A stretch of 64,000 nucleotides of DNA from Rhabdophis nuchalis (GCA_039707465.1 CM077653.1:5317184-5381183), one strand, 5' to 3'; shown: positions 51,700 to 62,283, numbered from the stretch's first letter. Program-made: numbers and translations. The notes: generated by a model from the letters alone, not told the origin.

Positions 51700-52353
51700 A
51701 GTCAGCAACCAGGAGGTGGAGAGGAAGAGCTCAAGTCACCTGGTCTCCTCCGCTCATCTGGACTCGGCTCCAAGCAGGGCACGGCACAGCCAGATGGAAG
51801 CGTGGATCGTCCCTCTTGGAAAATGGTCCCTTCCCTTTTTTTCCGAAGGGGCTCCCTCGTTTATTTTTTTAATTTTCCAGGCCGCTTCGTGCATTAGCTT
51901 TGCTGTCAATCAAACTCTCCCCTGAGCATCTTGCAGAAGCAGCTGAGCGTGCAAAGCGACAGCCGTTGGTGCCGAAGACCCAAACAGGAGAAGGAAGGAG
52001 CTCAGGACGGGGGTTGGAGAAACATCTCAAGAGGAACGTTTCCTCCGTTGGCTTCTCCCGGTCCTAGATTTGATTCCGAACTTCCAACGCTTTGGGGTTT
52101 GGTTGCACAGTTTTTCTTTTGAACCTCTCGGCAAGTCGGCCTTGGGTGTCTTTGGAAGTCTCCTTTGGCACCTTTGAACCGGTGTCCGTCAACCGCAGCA
52201 CTAGCGGTTCTCCTGAAAAGAAGGCCCAAAGGCAGCTGGGACTTTAACATTGATCCTTCAGTGAAAGAGGCAAAGAGTGAGCAGAGGGCAAGAAATAAAG
52301 GGAGAAGGCCAGCTTTCGGACGCTGCTTTCTCTGCCTTGCCCTGAGGGCTGAA
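51700..52353 (+). other. Candidate non-coding alternative first exon with donor
   Basis: Repeat-free block ending GGGCTGAAAC|GTGAGT; GT at 52354. The frame open to the donor starts after a TGA at 52120 and has no ATG, and it would leave phase 2. It therefore fits a 5'UTR exon, or an internal exon whose acceptor I cannot place. The left boundary is a guess. Confidence 0.38.
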
Positions 52354-52389
52354 ACGTGAGTGCCTTGGGGTTTGTTTGTTTTTAAAAGT

Positions 52390-53132
52390 ACTTGTCCAGA
52401 AAGAAAGAAAAAGGAAGAAAAGAAGTAAAGAAGCAAAGGAAGGAAGGAAGGAAGAGAAGGAAAAGAAAGAAGGAAAGAAGGAAAAGAAAGGAGGAAGGAA
52501 GGATTGAGAGATGGAATGGAAAGAAAGTTGGGAAGAAAGAAAGAAAGAGAGAGAGAGAGAAAGAAACAAAGAAAGAAAAAAGTGAAGGAAAGAAAAAGAG
52601 AGAAAGAAGGAAAAAGAACAAGAAGGTAAGGAAGGAAGGTGGAAAAGACAGGAGGAAGGAAGGAAGGATTGAAAGATGAGAAGAAATAGAGAAAGAAAGA
52701 AAGGATTCAGAGATGGGAAGAAAGAAAAAAGAGAAAAAAGAAAGAAGGGAAGGAAAGAGGAGGAGGAAGGAAGGAAGAAAAGAGAGAGAGAGGCACAAAG
52801 AAATAAAGAAAGGAAGGAAGAGAAAGTAAGGAAGAAAGAAAGAAAAAGAAAGGGTGAGAAAGAGAAAAGAAGAAAAAGAAAAAAAGGAGAGCGAGACAAA
52901 GAAATAAAGAAAGGAAGGAAGAGAAAGTAAGGAAGAAAGAAAGAGAAAGAAAGGGTGAGAAAGAGAAAAGAAGAAAGAAAGAAAAAAGAAGGAGAGAGAG
53001 ACAAAGAAATAAAGGAAGGAAGGAAGAGAAAGAAAGAAAGAAAGAAAGAGAAAGAAAGGAAGGATGGGTGAGAAAGAGAAAAAAGAAAAAAGAAGAAAGA
53101 AAGAAAGAAGGAAAGAAAGAAAGAAAGAAAGA
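52390..53132. repeat. 740-bp purine tract (GAAA/GGAA)n
   Basis: Imperfect but nearly pure purine on the plus strand. Contains larger duplicated blocks such as GAGACAAAGAAATAAAGAAA, GGAAGGAAGAGAAAGTAAGG at about 52790, 52890 and 52995. The long minus frame (Phe/Leu/Ser) is an artefact. Confidence 0.97.
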
Positions 53133-53273
53133 TTAGCAGTTTAGATGTGGCTTTGAAACCTTGCCTGGGGGTGCGATCCAAGCCATCTCTTCGGTTTAAG
53201 AGGCTACTTTGTTCATGTTTCTTTTCGAGGGTGGGTGGGTGGGTGGGTGTATGTCTGTTGTTCTCTTGGGTGC

Positions 53274-53298
53274 AAAGGTTGGAGACCCCTGGCTTAGA
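53274..53298. mobile_element. hAT fold-back scrap
   Basis: GCAAAGGTTGGAGACCCCTGG, one terminus only. Confidence 0.7.
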
Positions 53299-53324
53299 AG
53301 ATGCAACCCACACGACACCTTAGA

Positions 53325-53530
53325 GCAGGGGTCGTCAACCTTTTTATCCCTACCGCCCACTTTTGTATCTCTGTTAGTAGCAAAACTTTCTAACCGCCCA
53401 CCGGTTCCACAGGAATGGGGATGTATAAAGTAGGGAAGTCAATTAATTTTTTTTTAAAAAGGAAAGTGCTTCAGTATCGGACAAACCCCCCCTCCCGCCC
53501 AAAGCTGGAACGCCCACTGCCTTAGAGAGT
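53325..53530 (+). repeat. hAT-like short element
   Basis: GAGCAGGGGTCGTCAACCTT at the left and ACGCCCACTGCCTTAGAG at the right, with CACCGGTTCCACAGGAATGG inside. The ends resemble CAGGGGTCxxCAACC of the fold-back family but the interior differs. Confidence 0.5.
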
Positions 53531-53589
53531 TGCAGATTGGACCCTGGGGTGGGGTCATTGGAGGGAGGGGATTGGCTAATCATTTGATA

Positions 53590-53735
53590 TTAACAGATGA
53601 ACAGAGTTGGAAGGGACCCTTGCGGGTCATCTAGTCCAACCCCCTGCCCAAGCAGGAGACCCTACGTCTGCCTCTACCTAGGATCAAACTCACAACCTCC
53701 GGCTTGTGAGGCAAGAGCTCGACCTCTAGGCCTTG
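53590..53735 (-). mobile_element. tRNA/CR1-tail SINE, minus
   Basis: CR1-like end on the left (GAACAGAGTTGGAAGGGACC), B box in reverse (CTACCTAGGATCAAACTCAC), A box in reverse (GAGCTCGACCTCTAGGCC). Confidence 0.9.
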
Positions 53736-53794
53736 TTCATGCCTTTTGGGGCTCCGATCTTGCTGGGTTTTTCTTCTTCTTGGTTTTTGATGGA

Positions 53795-53990
53795 GGCACG
53801 CCTGATGCCCTCCCCTGAAAATAAGCCCTTGCCCGAAAACATTGCAACCCAGCAGCAGCCGCCATGGGGTGACCACGCTCGCCATCTCTTGCACCTCAAA
53901 AATAATAAGACCTCCCCGAAAATAAGGCCAAGCACTTATTTTGGCGGTCAAAAGAAAATAAAAGACATATTTTGGGGAAAACGTGGTTAT
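53795..53990. repeat. Short element rich in GAAAATAAGxCC
   Basis: CCCCTGAAAATAAGCCCTTG, CCCCGAAAATAAGGCCAAGC and the facing AAGACATATTTTGGGGAAAA suggest inverted ends of a MITE. Confidence 0.5.
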
Positions 53991-54154
53991 TCCTTTCTCC
54001 TTTGCATCGGCCTCTGGCTTTTCCTCTCCTCTCCCTGCCTGCTACCCCCAAAGATAGTTGGGCCAAATTGGCAATATTTTATTTCCTTGATCAGATTTAT
54101 TGGCCGCCGTCTCGCCGTAGGGTGAGATCTCCTGCTCCTCCTTGGCTCCAATAT

Positions 54155-54222
54155 CTCTCTCTCTCTCTCTCTCTCTCTCCCTCCCTCCCTCCCTCCCTCC
54201 CTCCCTCCCTCCCTCCCTCCCT

Positions 54223-54264
<42 letters not shown>
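54155..54264. repeat. (CT)n-(CCCT)n-(CT)n tract
   Basis: About 110 bp, symmetric: CT, then about 12 CCCT units, then CT. Confidence 0.96.
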
Positions 54265-54268
<4 letters not shown>

Positions 54269-54617
54269 TATTTATTTTGAATGATTTCTCTCTGCTGCAT
54301 TATTTGCCTCTCAAAATATTTGCAGACGATCCGGCTAGAAATGGGTGTCCCCTCTGCGGAGTGCTGGGTGCTGGCTTTTTTCCGGGTGGCTGGTCCTGAT
54401 GGTGTTACCTAGTTGGGTAATGAAATGTCCGCGAGAAAACAAACCAAGCTCAGAATGCACCAGGCACTCCGAAATCCAATATTCTCTTCTGTGGAATTTC
54501 TCCCTTTTAAATGGTGTTTTATTTTGCCTTTTTTGGATTGGATAAGCCAACTCAATTCGGCAAAGAATCCAGCTAGACTTCATTACTTGAGAGAAGGGAT
54601 GCATAACCCAAATGACT

Positions 54618-54715
54618 TCCTTCCTTCCTTCCTTCCTTCCTTCCTTCCTTCCTTCCTTCCTTCCTTCCTTCCTTCCTTCCTTCCTTCCTTCCTTCCTTCC
54701 TTCCTTCCTTCCTCT

Positions 54716-54770
<55 letters not shown>

Positions 54771-55556
54771 ATTCTTTCCTTTCTTTCTCCCTTCCATCCT
54801 TCCTTACTGTTCTCTCTTCTTTCCCTCAGTCTCTTTCTTTCTCTCTTCATTACCTTTCTCTCTGTATCTCTTTCTTTCTTTCTTTCTTTCCTTCCTTCCT
54901 TCCTTTCTCTCTACCCCTTCCGTTCTCCCTCCCTCCATCTTTCTCTCTCCATCTCTCTGTCTTTCTCTTTCTGTCTTTGTCTTTTCCTTCCTTCCTTTCC
55001 TTCCTTCCTTCCCACCTCCTTTCCTGTTCTCTCTTCTTTCTGTCTCTTTCTGTCTCTTTCTCTCTTCCTTTCCTTTCTCTCTGACCCTTCCTCTCTTCCT
55101 TCTTCCCTCTATCCCTTCCTCCCTCTCTTTCTCTCTGTTTCTGTCTTTTCCTTCTTTCCTTTCCTTCCTTCCTTCCCACCTCCTTTCCTGTTCTCTCTTC
55201 TTTCTGTCTCTCTTTCTTTCTCTCTTCCTTTCCTTTCTCTCTGCCTCCTTCTTTCTCTTTCTCTTCCTTTCCTTTCTCTCTGACCCTTCCTCCTTTCCTT
55301 CTTCCCTCTTTCCCTCCCTCCCTCTCTCTTTCTGTCTTTCTGTCTTTTCTTCCTTCATTTCCTTCCTTCCTTCCCACCTCCTTTCCTGTTCTCTCTTCTT
55401 TCTGTCTCTTTCTTTCTCTTTCTCTCTTCCTTTCCTTTCTCTCTGTCCCTTCCTTCCTTCCTCTTTCCCTTCCTCTCTTCATCTTTATCTCTCTATCTCT
55501 TTCTGTCCTTCTGTTTTTTCCTCCCTCCCTCCCTCCCTCCCTCCCTCCCTCCCTCC
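54618..55556. repeat. 940-bp pyrimidine tract
   Basis: (TTCC)n about 95 bp, (TTTC)n about 55 bp, then degenerate TTCC/CTCT containing a roughly 170-180-bp higher-order repeat (CCTTCCTTCCCACCTCCTTT, CCTGTTCTCTCTTCTTTCTG at 55003, 55168 and 55367). Ends in (CTCC)n. Not coding. Confidence 0.97.
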
Positions 55557-55895
55557 GGGTGAGTACATCTGTAATTGACAGGAGTAACCCAGTGAGAACG
55601 GAACATAGAAAATAGAATACATTTGTCTACCAAACTTTGATTAATAGGGCTGGGAAAAACAGGCGTCATCTGGCCGGAGGTGAGATGATTCTTCCTCGGG
55701 GCTTCAAGCCAAGTATCGGAAGTGATGTGCCTTTGAAGCTCTGTTTGTCGGCCTCTGCCAGTGGCCTCTGGTCATACCCAGTGAACCATTGAATGATGAG
55801 AGAATGGATCCCCAAGATAGCCCCAAATCAAGGAAAGGCAGTTTTTTTGGTTCAAAATATTAGAGTTGTGTGTTTTCTTTTCAAATAAAATAAAA
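55557..55895. other. Unassigned DNA, no gene seen
   Basis: No recognised repeat. A GTGAGT at 55559 follows only pyrimidine repeat and is not a credible donor. Confidence 0.4.
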
Positions 55896-56012
55896 GAGGA
55901 GAGGAGGGCAGTGGAAATCTATGGGCCGGTCCTTGGGACGGAAGAGCCACTGCTGCTAGCGAAGCCCCACCCTAGCTCTGGGGATAAAAGGCAGGGGGCA
56001 GAGATCAATCAA
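55896..56012 (+). repeat. 125-bp promoter-like unit, copy 1
   Basis: CAGTGGAAATCTATGGGCCG at 55909, AGCCACTGCTGCTAGCGAAG, CCCCACCC, then GGGGATAAAAGGC. Copies 2 and 3 follow at 56450 and 56578, after an L2 insertion. Confidence 0.88.
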
Positions 56013-56021
56013 TCAATATCA

Positions 56022-56448
56022 ATAATTTAATTTATAACCCGCTCTCTCTCCCCAAGGGGACTCGAGGCGGGGCACAGGGAAATTAAAAATACATATAAAA
56101 GCCACAAACAATACAGTATTAAAAAGAATTAAATTAAAACCCTGCGCTAAAATCCCATGTTAAAACTAAGACAGACCCCTAAAAAACCCTAAAAAACAGT
56201 TAAGCTATCCCAAGCCGGCTAAGCAGAAGAAATGTGTTTTTAATTTTTGACGGAAGGAGCGGAGGTCCGTGGTTGTTCTAATTTCGGGGGGAAGGTCGTT
56301 CCAGAGGGTCGGGCCCGCCACAGAGAAGGCCCTTCCCCTGGGCGTCGCCCGCTGGCATAACCTAGTGGACGGCACCCGGAGAAGTCCCTCTCTGTGGGAG
56401 CGGATCGGCCGCAGGGATGTATGGGGCAGGATGTGATCCCGCAGATAG
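56022..56448 (-). mobile_element. L2-like LINE 3' part inserted in the 125-bp repeat
   Basis: (ATCA)n-like tail, then ATTTATAACCCGCTCTCTCT, CCCAAGGGGACTCGAGGCGG and the ORF C-terminus (GGACGGCACCCGGAGAAGTC) on the minus strand. Confidence 0.92.
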
Positions 56449-56449
56449 A

Positions 56450-56695
56450 TGAATAGATGTGGCAGAGGAGAGGAGAGGAGAGCAGTGGGAATCTATGGGC
56501 CAGTCCTTGGGACGGAAGAGCCACTGCTGCTAGCGAAGCCCCACCCTAATTCTGGAGATAAAAGGCAGGGGGTAGAGATGAATAGACGTGGCAGAGGAGA
56601 GGAGAGCAGTGGAAATCTATGGGCCGGTCCTTGGGACGGAAGAGCCACCGCTGCTAGCGAAGCCCCACCCGAGCTCTGGGGATAAAAGGCCCCCA
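56450..56695 (+). repeat. 125-bp promoter-like unit, copies 2 and 3
   Basis: CAGTGG landmarks at 56483 and 56608 give a 125-bp period. Each copy has a CCCCACCC box about 15 bp before GGAGATAAAAGGC or GGGGATAAAAGGC. TATA-like by form, with no evidence of use. Confidence 0.92.
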
Positions 56696-56699
56696 GCTG

Positions 56700-56982
56700 T
56701 TCCGTGAATCACGGCAGCTGTGAAGTGAGTAACCCGGTTGTTAAGTGAATCGGGCTTCCCTATGGACTTGGCTTCTCAGACGCTCACGACAGGGGATCGC
56801 GTGACTCTGGGACACTGCAACCGTCGTAAATATGAGTCAGCGGCCAAGCGCCTGAATTTTGATCACGTGACCGTGGAGAAATCCTGCGATGGTTGTGTGA
56901 AAAACAGTTGCGAGACACTTTTTGTAGCGATGTTGTAGCTTGGAACAGTCACTAAATGAACTGTGATAAATCGAGGACTTGA
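56700..56982 (-). mobile_element. MITE-like element copy
   Basis: GTTAAGTGAATCGGGCTTCC, CTGCAACCGTCGTAAATATG, GTGATAAATCGAGGACTTGA. Confidence 0.7.
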
Positions 56983-56987
56983 CTGGC

Positions 56988-57126
56988 TAGGTGGCTCAAT
57001 GGCTAAGACACTGAACTTGTCAGATCAGAAAGGTTGGCAGTTCGGCGGTTCGAATCCCTAGTACTCCTGCGTGAGCAAGGGGTTGGACTAGATGACCTCC
57101 ATGGTCCCTTCCAACTCTGTTACTGT
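56988..57126 (+). mobile_element. Chimeric SINE: Sauria-type head, CR1 tail
   Basis: Head with GTGGCTCAATGGCTAAGACA and GGCGGTTCGAATCCCTAGTA is Sauria type. It then switches to CTCCTGCGTGAGCAAGGGGT, TGGACTAGATGACCTCCATG, ending in the CR1-like terminus. The Sauria body and BovB-like end are absent. Confidence 0.85.
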
Positions 57127-57540
57127 TACCTGCATTTTGTTAAGATGTATTGTTGGCTCACTGGGAGTGACTTTATTGTCATTGTATTTAAATACAACAA
57201 CATTGATTTAATATATCTGTCCAGCTTTTTAAAAAAAAGGAATAATAGTAATATTAGAGGAAAATTAGAATTAACCTTTCCCCACTTATGTTGCTCACTT
57301 CCTCTTCATGCGTAGGAAATTTTAAGTCCTGCAATTCTTCTGCATAAAGACAACTCTGATAGAAATACTTTTGGGACTCTCATCGGAATAATATCGGAGA
57401 AGCAATAAACTCTGGCAAGCCAGCAAGCCAAGTTGTGAATGGGCATTCAGCCGATATTATAAGCAAAAGTTGGCAGTAATGCTGATTTGGATCTTTATCG
57501 GAACATGATAGTAAAAGGGAAGTAAAAGTTTGAATGCGTA

Positions 57541-57988
57541 TGGTTTCCCAGTTGCAATGGGTGGCTGTGAAGGTTGGACCATAAGGAAGGCTGAGCGCCC
57601 AAGAATCGAGGCCTTTGAACTCTGGTGCTGGAGAAGACTCCTGCAAGTCCCTTGGACTGCAAGGCCATCCAACTGGTCAGTCCTAGAGGAGATCCACCCT
57701 GACTGCTCTTTAGAAGGCCAGATCCTGAAGAGGAAACTCAAAGACTTTGGCCACCGAATGAGAAGGAAGGACTCCCTGGAGAAGAGCCTCATGCTGGGAA
57801 CGATGGAGGGCAAAAGAAGAAGGGGACGGCAGAGAAGGAGGTGGCTGGATGGAGTCACCGAAGCAGTAAGCATGAGCTTAAATGGACTCCAGAGGATGGT
57901 AGACGACAGGAAGGCCTGGAGGAACATTGTCCATGGGGTCGCAATGGGTCAGACATGACTTCACAACCAAGAACGACAACAACGTTTG
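57541..57988 (+). mobile_element. BovB (RTE) LINE 3' end
   Basis: Codes for the ORF2 C-terminus of BovB: GWTIRKAE near 57570, AFELWCWRRLL, GQILKRKLKDFGHRMRR, RRGRQRRRWLDG and the stop after HGVAMGQT. The frame 57530-57958 is open. The 3'UTR GACTTCACAACCAAGAACGA, CAACAACG closes it. 5' truncated; no RT or endonuclease domain here. Confidence 0.93.
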
Positions 57989-57989
57989 A

Positions 57990-58308
57990 ATCCCTCCCCG
58001 GGTTTTTTGACGCTTTATTTTTCCAAAATTGGGAATTCTAAAACTTTGAAATTAACGGGGCCAAGAATGCCTTGTTCCTAAATAGGTTTCACCAGGAATT
58101 TTTTTTGGGGGGGGGGAGGGGGGACATCGACCCGTATACTTATCTAACTCCGTATCTGGAAGTACAAGTATTTATAACACGTTGCATTATTTTTAGAATT
58201 TGGGTGTCCTACTTCTTGAGTCTTATGGGAACCTCAAACTGTGCCATTTCTGATTTGAATCTGTTTCCAGTAAATTTATCCGCTCCCTCTCTCAGGGTAA
58301 AGATGTAG
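57990..58308. other. Unassigned DNA with a G-run
   Basis: G-run at about 58107-58123. No gene seen. Confidence 0.4.
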
Positions 58309-58309
58309 G

Positions 58310-58980
<671 letters not shown>

Positions 58981-58989
58981 TCTCTCGAA

Positions 58990-59228
58990 TGGTGGAGGGC
59001 CCTGATGGTGATCCTATGGCACATGTGCCAGAGGTGGCACGCAGAGCGCTCTCTATGGGCACGTGCGCTGTCACCAGCTGCTCTTCTGGTTTTTGGTGTG
59101 CACGTGTGCTGGCCAGCTGGCGTTCACTGGCACTGAAAACGGCCTGGAAAATACCCAAAACCAAGGGCATTTTTCAGGCTGTTTTCTGGGCCATTTGGGG
59201 GCATTTTGGAGCATGAAAAATGGCCTAA
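58990..59228 (+). mobile_element. hAT-like element fragment
   Basis: CCTGATGGTGATCCTATGGC, ACATGTGCCAGAGGTGGCAC resemble the 9548 left end; the right end is missing. Confidence 0.6.
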
Positions 59229-59254
59229 AATGGCCAGTAAACAGCCCAGAGCTG

Positions 59255-59575
59255 AGCCTCTTGATCAGAAAGGTTGGCAGTTCGGTGGTTCGAATCCCTA
59301 GTGCTGCGTAATGGAGCGAGCTCCCGTGACTTGTCCCAGCTTCTGCCAGCCTAGCAGTTCGAAAGCACGTAAAAATGCAAGGAGAAAAATAGGAGCCACC
59401 TTTGGTGGGAAGGGAACAGCGTTCTGTGCGCCTTCAGTGTTGAATCATGCCGGCCACATGACCACGGAGACGTCTTCGGACAGCGCTGGCTCTTGGGCTT
59501 TGAAACGGAGATGAGCGCCGCCCCCTAGAGTCGGGAACGATAGCAAATTAAGGGGAACCTTTACCTGTTTTTAAT
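59255..59575 (+). mobile_element. Sauria-type SINE (head truncated)
   Basis: GGCAGTTCGGTGGTTCGAAT, AGCACGTAAAAATGCAAGGA, GCCGGCCACATGACCACGGA, CGCCCCCTAGAGTCGGGAAC, end GGGGAACCTTTACCTG. Confidence 0.92.
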
Positions 59576-59579
59576 GTCT

Positions 59580-60030
59580 AAGAAAAAAAAAAATCACTCC
59601 TGGTTGCAGAAAGGTGAATTGAGGGGATGAAGCCGGAGACGACCTGAAAAGGATGGATTTGGAGAAGAGAAAAAAAGAAAGGAGAGGGGAATTTTAGAAA
59701 TGCTAACTGTTTATGTTTGCAAGAGAAAACCAAACGGTTGCAAGAGGAAGAAGGCATCCCGGGCATCTCTGTTCCGCCCCCCCAGCCTCCCCCCCCCCAA
59801 CCCCCTTAAGCCAAGTTTTGCTTTCTGGGTCTGTTTTTCAAGAGTTGAGCTCCTCCATCGCTGGCGCCCGGCTCTTGGGAGCATCCTCTCCAGGGCTGCT
59901 GGAAAGTAGGACAGGAAGCGGAACGGCCATCCAGGAGAATATGGAGAATTGCTGACATCCCTGGGGGGGGAGGAGAGGGGGGGGGGAAGAAAACCCAGGA
60001 TGATGAATAAGGCTGGATGAAGTCATTTGG
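59580..60030. other. Unassigned DNA, no gene seen
   Basis: C-runs and G-runs (59785-59800, 59964-59990). No exon supported. Confidence 0.4.
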
Positions 60031-60273
60031 GCTCCGCCAATGAGAGGCTTGGGCTGGCTGGGAAAGGCGGGGCTTCTGCAGCACAGACCCTCCTCCTCCT
60101 CCTCCTCCTCCTCCAAGGTTGGCTTGGGTTTTTTTTTATACCTGAAAGGATGACTTGGTCTTTTCAGTGCCCGGGGGCAAGGCTGGCGGAAGGGCAGGAC
60201 CAGTTAAGTCGGCTTCTTTGGGTGGAGGGGAGGGTGGGGTGGGGTGGGTTACCTCCCCACATCTTCCAGCAGT
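60031..60273 (+). promoter_or_regulatory. Putative promoter/5'UTR with CCAAT and GC boxes
   Basis: GCCAATGAG (CCAAT at 60037-60041) and AAGGCGGGGCTT (GC box at 60066-60072) lie 25 bp apart, followed about 200 bp later by an ATG in strong context and a splice donor. A (CTC)n run at 60087-60113 lies between. Confidence 0.42.
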
Positions 60274-60280
60274 ATGGATG
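60274..60280 (+). CDS. Candidate start exon: ATG GAT G, then donor
   Basis: AGTATGGATG|GTAAGG: A at -3 and G at +4, donor GT at 60281. Leaves phase 1. The exon at 61714 is open in the frame this requires, giving MDG-QAES-MEAS-ADVATSK. Two short matches could be chance. Confidence 0.35.
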
Positions 60281-60364
60281 GTAAGGACCTCCTGCCTCCT
60301 CTTCCTCTTCCTCTCTGCTCCCCTTTAAAGCATCTTTTGGTTACGCTTATCTTTTCCTTCTACA

Positions 60365-60398
60365 TTCTTTCTTCCTTTCTCCCTCCATCCTTTCTCCT

Positions 60399-60490
<92 letters not shown>

Positions 60491-60534
60491 TTTCTTCTCT
60501 CTCTCTTTCTTTCTTTCTCTCTCTCTCTCTCGCT

Positions 60535-60570
<36 letters not shown>

Positions 60571-61012
60571 TTCTTTCTCTTTCTTTTTTTTTTCTCCCCT
60601 CCCTCCCTCCCCCTTCCTTCTTCCTTCCCTTCCTTCCTTCCTTTCTTATTCCCTCCATCCTTTCTTTTCCTTCCTTCCTTCCTTCCTTCCTGCCCTCCCT
60701 CCCCCTTCCTTCTTCCTTACCTTCCTTCCTTCCTTCCTTTCTCCATCCTTTCTTTTTCTTTCCCTCTTCCTTCCTTCCTTTTTTCTCACCTCCCTCCCCC
60801 TCCCTTTCTCCTTCCTTTCTTTCTCCCTCCCTCCCTTCTTTTTTTGTTTTTTCTCCCCTCCCTCCCTCCTTCTTTCTTTCCTTCTTTCTTTCTTTCTCCC
60901 CTCCCTCCCTCCCCTCCTTCTTTCCTCTCTCCCTCCCTCCCTTCCTCCCGTCTTTTTTCTTTTTCATTCTTTCTCCCCTCCCTCCCTCCCTCCCTCCCTC
61001 CCTCCCTCCCTC

Positions 61013-61074
<62 letters not shown>

Positions 61075-61078
61075 CACC
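60365..61078. repeat. 710-bp pyrimidine tract
   Basis: (TTTC)n, (CT)n, (TTCC)n and (CTCC)n blocks in succession, ending in about 15 TTTC units. It would lie in the intron between the 60.27- and 61.71-kb candidate exons. Frames on either strand are artefacts. Confidence 0.97.
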
Positions 61079-61079
61079 T

Positions 61080-61500
61080 TCCTCTCCACTTCCCTGCCTC
61101 ACTTCCTTCCTCCTTCCTTTCCACAAGACCCCTTCTCCCTTCCTATTTCTCTCTATCCTTCTTGAGCATTTCCATCGCTAAGCCAGGCCTGGCGGAGTGA
61201 TCTCTCTTCCTTTCCTAAGAAGAAAGGCAAGGGACTCGTCCGTTTCCTGAAAACTCCGTGGATGGAGAAGTTGGGACAGCGAGGAGGAGATGCTCCTTCT
61301 CTCCTGCACGTTAGAACTCTGCTCCCCCCCAAAGAAGCCCCAGAAACATCTGCTTGCAGCTGGAACAGTGTCTCTCTCATGATTGTAGAAGCCTCTGCTT
61401 TCCCTCCCCCCAGCTCCTTTTAAGATCCTGCAAGGCTTCCTTTCCATGCCTCCTCTGACCCACACCTTACCCTCCTCCCCAATGGCCAGATGGGTTGTTG
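61080..61500. other. Unassigned DNA, no gene seen
   Basis: Repeat-free. Minus frames here run into the (CTC)n repeat and gain a false poly-Gly tail. Confidence 0.4.
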
Positions 61501-61502
61501 CT

Positions 61503-61570
61503 TCTCCTCCTCCTCCTCCCCCTCCTCCTCCTCCTCCTCCTCCTCCTCCTCCTCCTCCTCCTCCTCCTCC
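61503..61570. repeat. (CTC)n trinucleotide repeat
   Basis: About 22 CTC/TCC units, one CCC interruption. Confidence 0.96.
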
Positions 61571-61713
61571 AGCTCTTTTATCCATCTGCACAACTCTGGT
61601 GTCTTCTCCTTAAGGGCCTCCTCACCTCATTGTTTTCTTCTCCCTTCTTCCCCTTTCTCCTCCTCCTCCTCCTCTTCTCCCCCCCCCTCTCCCGACTCCT
61701 GGTTGACTGATAG

Positions 61714-61760
61714 GCCAAGCGGAAAGCATGGAGGCATCTGCTGATGTGGCGACATCAAAG
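61714..61760 (+). CDS. Candidate small exon, 47 bp
   Basis: Acceptor after a long pyrimidine stretch (CCTCCTCTTCTCCCCCCCCT... GGTTGACTGATAG|G), donor TCAAAG|GTAGGA at 61761. Open in the frame set by the 60.27-kb start. It also holds its own ATG at 61728 (MEASADVATSK, phase 0 at the donor), so it could be a start exon by itself. Product not recognised. It does not share phase 2 with the exons at 14, 35, 41 and 52 kb, so it may be another transcript or chance. Confidence 0.35.
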
Positions 61761-62124
61761 GTAGGATGGAAATGCTGCCATCCTTGTGCGTAAGTGGCTT
61801 CGCTTGGCAACTTCTTCCTTTTCTTGCATTTCTAAATTCTCCCCCTAACTGGTCTCATCTCCCTCCCTGGCCCCCAGCCCCAAAAATATTCCAGAAAATG
61901 GGCCATTCTAAACTCAGAGCTCTTCTCCCCCAGGACAGCAGGAGACATGTTCCCCTATCCCCATCTTTCTCCTCTTGAGTTCTCCCTTCTGTACCCCACT
62001 TGTAACTCTTCCCTTGGGTTACCCAAAGAGGTCATCTTCTGATGCTTTTAGTGGAATGGGGGTGCACCTTTCAGGATCAGATGTGACCGTAAGGAGCCTT
62101 GGGGGAAGGGGGAAATATCCAGAT

Positions 62125-62231
62125 GAGGGGTCTCCAACCTTGGCAACTTTAAGCCTGGAGGACTTCAACTCCCGGAATTCTGGGAGTTTCAAGTTCGCCA
62201 GGCTTAAAGTTGCCAAGGTTGGAGACCCCTC
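62125..62231. mobile_element. hAT fold-back element, 107 bp
   Basis: GAGGGGTCTCCAACCTTGGC and GCCAAGGTTGGAGACCCCTC. Flanking octamers ATCCAGAT (62117-62124) and ATCTAGAT (62232-62239) match at seven of eight. Confidence 0.9.
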
Positions 62232-62283
62232 ATCTAGATCTCCTTCAAAGAGGGATTAATACATAAGGGAATGATTCATACAT

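Noticed and set aside
52258..53313. 351-codon minus frame
   Set aside because: Phe/Leu/Ser translation of the purine tract.
55540..55566. GTGAGT donor after (CTCC)n
   Set aside because: Upstream is simple repeat with no acceptor or credible frame.
60244..61200. 318-codon plus frame including the 60.27-kb ATG region
   Set aside because: Nearly all of it is pyrimidine repeat; only the short ATG-donor segment is considered, as a split exon.
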